Positions 6,590 through 8,532 of a stretch of 8,532 bases of DNA are shown in pieces. The stretch comes from Euryarchaeota archaeon UBA82 (lineage in GTDB: Archaea; Thermoplasmatota; Poseidoniia; Poseidoniales; Poseidoniaceae), in NCBI GenBank assembly GCA_002496635.1, contig DAKQ01000017.1, positions 5,833 to 14,364 of the forward strand. Direction: 5' to 3'. The translations under genes and the position numbers were made by a program. Under the pieces are notes generated by a model, which did not search any database, was not told the DNA's origin, and saw nothing but the letters and a program-made list of their open reading frames with translations. Numbering within the stretch: position 1 is the stretch's first letter; each line of letters starts with the position of its first letter.

Positions 6590-7162
6590 ATGTCTGCAAT
6601 GATAATTGGTTTAGCCGTCGGAGGATTCCTCTTCCTTATCCTTTTGATTTGGTTTTTCTCAACATGGAATCGATTGGTTCGACTTGAAGAGAACGTGAAT
6701 AAATCATGGGCTGATATCGATGTATTGCTCAAGCAACGTTACGACATGATTCCAAATCTTGTTGAGACAGTTAAGGGATACGCATCCCATGAAAAAGAAA
6801 TCTTTGATGCGTTTGCAGTAGCACGCCAAGCTGCGGCTGGTGCATTGGCTCAAGGAGATGTAAAGGGTGTTGGAGCAGCAGAAAGCACACTTGCTGGCCT
6901 TATTCCACGAATCAATATGGTTGCAGAACAATATCCTGATCTGAAGGCAAATGCATCCTTCGTAGAACTCCAGAAGCAACTTGTAGCTCTAGAAAACCAA
7001 GTCGCTGACCGAAGAGAGTTCTACAATGCATCTGCTACAAACTTCAATGCAGCCATTCAAATGATTCCTACAAATATCGTTGCAGGAATGAAAGGCTGTG
7101 TACGCAGAGACCTTTTCGAAGTCAAAGGAATCGAGCGAGAGAACGTCAAGATATCCTTCTGA
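6590..7162 (+). CDS. lemA: LemA family membrane protein
   Basis: This 190-residue protein has one N-terminal membrane helix (residues about 4-23, IIGLAVGGFLFLILLIWFF) followed by the helical LemA domain. The family signature NVNKSWADIDVLLKQRYDMI plus PNLVETVKGYASHE spans residues 35-68. Later conserved parts are also there: ESTLAGLIPRINMVAEQYPD, LKANASFVELQKQL, a REFYNASATNFN segment and IPTNIVAG, and it ends in ENVKISF as family members do. The ATG at 6590 is chosen; the frame is open further upstream to TTG 6521, but that would add residues overlapping the divergent permease start. The molecular function of LemA proteins is not settled; they are often found beside TPM-domain or M48 peptidase genes in bacteria, which are not seen here. 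The LemA domain is usually described as alpha-helical and coiled-coil-like. The gene is probably monocistronic, as the next gene starts 50 bases on after a possible regulatory element. Confidence 0.93.
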   Translation: MSAMIIGLAVGGFLFLILLIWFFSTWNRLVRLEENVNKSWADIDVLLKQRYDMIPNLVETVKGYASHEKEIFDAFAVARQAAAGALAQGDVKGVGAAESTLAGLIPRINMVAEQYPDLKANASFVELQKQLVALENQVADRREFYNASATNFNAAIQMIPTNIVAGMKGCVRRDLFEVKGIERENVKISF

Positions 7163-7170
7163 GTACATGG

Positions 7171-7196
7171 AATCAACAAATCAACTCAAGTTGATT
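7171..7196. repeat. Three-copy 7-mer element: direct repeat plus palindrome upstream of the DHH gene
   Basis: AATCAAC occurs at 7171-7177 and 7179-7185, and its reverse complement GTTGATT at 7190-7196. The last two make the near-perfect palindrome AATCAACTCAAGTTGATT (7179-7196), with 8-bp arms around a 2-base centre. It sits 8 bases after the lemA stop and 16 bases before the next ATG. It could be an operator for a dimeric regulator or an mRNA hairpin with a TCAA loop close to the ribosome binding site GGAGAG (7201-7206). Confidence 0.5.
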
Positions 7197-7212
7197 GTAT
7201 GGAGAGTCATGG

Positions 7213-8532
7213 ATGTTCCTCGTAATCGGTCACAGTTCTCTCGCCATTGAGTTGGCTCGTTGGTGCTCGAAGAGACGACTGACAAGAATCATAGGACTTG
7301 CTTCTGAAATGGGTATTGTTGAAGATGTGGGTGAATGTGAAGTACTCCCGCTTCCTTCTCAGATGCCTGCTGCAGAATTACCTGACAGTGGACACCATCC
7401 AACAGCTGTGATTCTTGTTGATGCCGATGTCTTAAGCGATTCAATTCCTTTGCTGGCGCTTCGAGGTCGATGGCCAGAAGTCCCTCTACTCACGACTGAA
7501 GCAGAAGGTATCGATGATTCAGTTGATGGAATTGATACGGATGAAATTATTGCTGCTGCTTATCGAGAGAAAATCCGTTCCTGGGAACGTCATGCTGGTG
7601 CTAAGGTTCTCGAAACTTACCTCAAGGGATTGGACAAAGGTTCCAAAGTAGCAATCTTTTGTCACGACAATCCAGATCCCGATGCTTTAGCCTCTGCTTT
7701 AGCAATGGAAGCCGTCTGTACCTCGCTTGGACATTTGCCCACAATTTACCATGGCGGTCAGATTGAGCATCAGCAAAACCAAGCTATGGTTCGGCTCCTT
7801 GAGATTCCTCTGCGTCGACTTATTCTCGATTGGGAACTTGAAGATGTCCTAAATGAAGCCGATTGCATCGTTACCGTTGACTTCCATCAACCTGGTGCAA
7901 ATAATATCTTGCCAGAGGAATGCGTCCCTCATGTCATCATTGATCACCATACATCTGATAAGCCTGTTACAGCCGATATCGCCTTCCTACGTCCAGAATA
8001 CTCTGCAACATCATCCCTTATTGCGAATCTATTGATGAACATGAGTGTCGATATGACTCCACGTCTTGCAACTGCTCTTTCATTTGGTATCCGTACAGAT
8101 ACACTTTCCTTTACTCGCTCATTCAATCCAGTTGACTTACGAGCATTAATGTGGCTAAATACATGGGTCGATTCTGAATTACTTATCTCTATAGAAGCGC
8201 CTCTAAAGAACTATGAAACACTCGATACGTTCACGCAAGCCTTAGCAAATAAGATCCATGAAGAGTCTCTAATCCTTGCGCCGATTCCACAATTAAAGAG
8301 TCGAGACGATTTATCTCAAGTCGCTGATTTCTTATTCGCTACAAAAGGAACTGATGTCGTTGTTGTGTATGGGATACAGAGAAACAAAGTATTGCTCTCT
8401 GCACGAAGCCGACGAGAAAATCTGCATCTTGGATTATCATTATCCAAGCAGTTCCCCGAGGGTCAGGCCGGTGGGCATAAGGGGCTAGCAGGAGGGCAGA
8501 TTCTGTTTGAAACGCTTGGTTTTGAAGAATTT
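7213..8532 (+). CDS. DHH/DHHA1 family phosphoesterase with N-terminal Rossmann-like segment (3' end outside the window)
   Basis: The frame is open for 440 codons to the window edge, so the C-terminus is missing. Residues about 1-120 look like a Rossmann-type (TrkA-N-like) segment starting MFLVIGHSSLAIELARW. The DHH domain follows with its metal-binding motifs: HDNPDPDA (151-158), VTVDFH with D223, the name-giving DHH at 244-246 in VIIDHHTSDK, and GIRTDT with D296. The DHHA1 substrate-binding domain shows GGHKGLAGG at 420-428. All metal ligands are intact, so it should be an active Mn-dependent phosphoesterase, such as a NrnA-like oligoribonuclease or pAp phosphatase or a RecJ-like single-strand nuclease; motifs alone do not decide. 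TrkA-N plus DHH fusions are known in archaea, for example haloarchaea. The start at 7213 is supported by GGAGAG at 7201-7206; an in-frame TGA at 7192-7194 limits any upstream extension to a TTG at 7195. Confidence 0.9.
   Translation, partial: MFLVIGHSSLAIELARWCSKRRLTRIIGLASEMGIVEDVGECEVLPLPSQMPAAELPDSGHHPTAVILVDADVLSDSIPLLALRGRWPEVPLLTTEAEGIDDSVDGIDTDEIIAAAYREKIRSWERHAGAKVLETYLKGLDKGSKVAIFCHDNPDPDALASALAMEAVCTSLGHLPTIYHGGQIEHQQNQAMVRLLEIPLRRLILDWELEDVLNEADCIVTVDFHQPGANNILPEECVPHVIIDHHTSDKPVTADIAFLRPEYSATSSLIANLLMNMSVDMTPRLATALSFGIRTDTLSFTRSFNPVDLRALMWLNTWVDSELLISIEAPLKNYETLDTFTQALANKIHEESLILAPIPQLKSRDDLSQVADFLFATKGTDVVVVYGIQRNKVLLSARSRRENLHLGLSLSKQFPEGQAGGHKGLAGGQILFETLGFEEF

Noticed and set aside
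1..8532. Mobile element, prophage or defence system.
   Set aside because: No transposase, integrase, terminal repeats, CRISPR spacing, restriction, toxin or Cas-like product was found in any frame read.

Overview
The window looks like a chromosomal segment of a planktonic marine euryarchaeon, most likely Marine Group II (Candidatus Poseidoniales) or a close relative. Three things point there: an archaeal split RNA polymerase subunit A'' directly followed by ribosomal protein L30e; a very large secreted protein with calcium-loop (thrombospondin type 3) repeats, one C-terminal membrane anchor and a Gln/Pro-rich tail, a style I associate with this group; and several bacterial-type genes (RsuA-family pseudouridine synthase, LemA, TauE/SafE permease) scattered among archaeal ones. 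The assignment is inference from gene content and style, not from a search.

Layout. Positions 1-1329 are the end of the information-processing cluster: the 3' part of rpoA2, beginning inside the catalytic trigger loop, then rpl30e. The nusA-rps12-rps7 genes usual in Euryarchaeota do not follow. Instead, after a short inverted repeat, 1384-4722 encodes a 1112-residue surface protein: signal peptide, beta-propeller-like region, about 17 acidic calcium-loop motifs, membrane helix and cytoplasmic tail. Positions 4723-4945 hold no intact recognised gene, but two short overlapping frames (4776-4874 and 4819-4956) read like halves of one small gene separated by a single-base shift; this disrupted or shifted gene overlaps the start of the next one. 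Positions 4946-5707 encode an S4-domain pseudouridine synthase of the RsuA/RluB type. Its stop codon directly abuts the stop codon of a convergent TauE/SafE-type permease (5708-6532, minus strand). A 57-base divergent intergenic region separates that permease from lemA (6590-7162). After a 50-base gap with a three-copy 7-mer element, a DHH/DHHA1 phosphoesterase with an N-terminal Rossmann-like segment begins at 7213 and runs off the right edge.

Working together. rpoA2 and rpl30e form a transcription/translation pair. The others are probably single-gene units (a cell-surface protein, an rRNA/RNA modification enzyme, an anion permease, a membrane LemA protein and a nuclease/phosphatase), and nothing in the sequence ties them into one pathway. 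I see no transposase, CRISPR array, tRNA, rRNA or recognisable defence system. The items most worth a second look are the frame-split small gene before the pseudouridine synthase, the bacterial-type pseudouridine synthase itself in an archaeal setting, the tail of the large surface protein, and the 7-mer repeat in front of the DHH gene.
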